A stretch of 6,660 bases of DNA from assembly GCA_947461805.1 (NCBI GenBank), contig CANHMJ010000077.1, positions 1 through 6,660 on the forward strand, read 5' to 3'. Under the pieces are notes generated by a model. It worked only from the letters and a program-made list of their open reading frames with translations, did no database searches and was not told the origin of the DNA. The position numbers and the translations under genes are program-made. Numbering within the stretch: the first letter of the stretch is position 1; each line of letters begins with the position of its first letter. This document shows, piece by piece, positions 6,010 through 6,660 of this stretch. Origin of the DNA: Burkholderiaceae bacterium (GTDB lineage: Bacteria; Pseudomonadota; Gammaproteobacteria; Burkholderiales; Burkholderiaceae).

Positions 6010-6060
6010 AAGGATTCCTTATATATCTGGATCGATATAGGAACTCAATTCTAAATTATC
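6010..6060 (-). promoter_or_regulatory. Upstream region of the CysB-like gene: ribosome binding site, palindromes, candidate promoters
   Basis: On the minus strand the ribosome binding site AAGGA (6016-6020) is half of an 11-base palindrome AAGGAATCCTT (6010-6020). A second inverted repeat, TATATC-N6-GATATA, spans 6022-6039. Candidate promoter elements overlap these. TTGAGT (6043-6048) with TATATA (6020-6025) at 17-base spacing would leave almost no leader and remove the ribosome binding site. TATATC (6034-6039) or GATAAT (6055-6060) as -10 would keep it but lack a good -35. Autoregulation at the palindromes would fit LysR habits and is inference. Confidence 0.35.
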
Positions 6061-6069
6061 TTTCGGTAT

Positions 6070-6660
6070 TTAAGACCGCGAAACCCATTTCAGGCCAATC
6101 AGGGCAAGTAAAAAATACGCTAGGGGTGGGGTTAGGGCGGTGAGGTAGGCAGGCCATACCCCCAGAAGCCCAACATTGGAAAAAAGGGCATTAAATAACT
6201 GAAAGCTCATGCCGAGCATGATGCCGCCAAAAATCTTGATGCCAATGCCACCCGCCCGCGCCTTTAAGTAGGCAAATGGTAAGGCAAGGGCCAGCATCAC
6301 AAAGACGATGAAGGGGTAGATGAGCTTCTTCCAAAATGCAATCGCGTGGCGCTGCACATCTTGCTTGTTTTCATTGAGGTGGGCAATGAATTGCCCCAGA
6401 CTAAAGATCGACATCCGCTCCGGGTTGACAAGTAAGACGCCCAGGATTTCTGGGGTGACTTTGGATGCCAAGGTCATCGATTGCTTGATGGAGGTAGTAG
6501 CAGAGTAGACTGGGTCCAAGGTATTCTTACTTTGCGCCTCCTTGAAGCGGGTCTCAGTCACATTATTCAACTCCCACGAACCCGCCTCATTAAAGCGACC
6601 CGATTCGGCATTACGAATCGAGAGCAGTCGGTAGGCATCATCAAACTCATACATGCGAAC
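6070..6660 (-). CDS. lptG: LptG, inner-membrane permease of the LPS export ABC transporter, 5'-truncated by window edge
   Basis: LptG pairs with LptF and the ATPase LptB to extract lipopolysaccharide from the inner membrane and pass it to the LptC-LptA bridge. The visible 196 residues are the C-terminal part (E. coli LptG has 360); the N-terminal membrane helices lie beyond the right edge. Residues 1-70 form the end of the periplasmic beta-jellyroll region (EFDDAYRLLSIRNAESG and following). Next comes the helix PERMSIFSLGQFIAHLNENKQDVQRHAIAFWKK (80-112), a conserved YjgP/YjgQ-family stretch. Three hydrophobic segments follow at about 113-132, 137-160 and 166-190. The frame is open at the right edge, so the ATG at 6652-6654 is internal. 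The gene reads toward cysB on the same strand. Start and upstream partner (probably lptF) are not visible. LptF is a less likely alternative because the C-terminal sequence matches the LptG side better. Confidence 0.9.
   Translation of the reverse strand, partial: VRMYEFDDAYRLLSIRNAESGRFNEAGSWELNNVTETRFKEAQSKNTLDPVYSATTSIKQSMTLASKVTPEILGVLLVNPERMSIFSLGQFIAHLNENKQDVQRHAIAFWKKLIYPFIVFVMLALALPFAYLKARAGGIGIKIFGGIMLGMSFQLFNALFSNVGLLGVWPAYLTALTPPLAYFLLALIGLKWVSRS

Noticed and set aside
6061..6083. Small hairpin at the lptG stop (CGGT/ACCG plus TTT/AAA) as a terminator
   Set aside because: It has only 4 contiguous GC-containing pairs plus a bulged AT extension, with no following T-run on the minus strand.

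Overview
The window looks like a core chromosomal stretch of a betaproteobacterium of the order Burkholderiales. The moderate GC content and the close fit of every protein to that group suggest Polynucleobacter or a near relative. This assignment rests on recognised protein families and gene order, not on a database search. I see no insertion sequence, phage gene, CRISPR array or toxin-antitoxin pair.

Layout. Positions 1-2749 hold three genes on the minus strand, read in the order yebC, purD, hemF. They are tightly spaced (29 and 35 bases apart) and look like one transcription unit. They encode a YebC/TACO1-family protein, phosphoribosylamine-glycine ligase, and oxygen-dependent coproporphyrinogen III oxidase, which runs off the left edge. 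A 195-base divergent intergenic region (2750-2944) separates yebC from a plus-strand zinc-independent quinone oxidoreductase (2945-3931). Next comes a plus-strand tRNA-Leu(CAA) gene (3998-4082), with a possible extended -10 promoter and a perfect hairpin just ahead of it. From 4117 to the right edge everything is again on the minus strand: a secreted alpha/beta-hydrolase-like protein of unknown substrate, a CysB-type LysR regulator, and the C-terminal half of LptG, which runs off the right edge.

How the parts fit. Most of the genes are housekeeping: translation (yebC, tRNA-Leu), purine synthesis (purD), heme synthesis (hemF), control of sulfur assimilation (cysB-like) and lipopolysaccharide export (lptG). 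The secreted hydrolase between the regulator and the tRNA is the one gene without an obvious household role.

The most notable non-coding signal is in the yebC leader at 2772-2813. Two perfect inverted repeats (10 bp and 7 bp) are interleaved as A-B-A'-B', the topology of an H-type pseudoknot or of two mutually exclusive hairpins. They end 8 bases upstream of the yebC ribosome binding site. This is the best candidate here for an undescribed regulatory element. Smaller points are a TTG start for hemF, the hairpin in the tRNA leader, and palindromes around the cysB-like gene's translation start.
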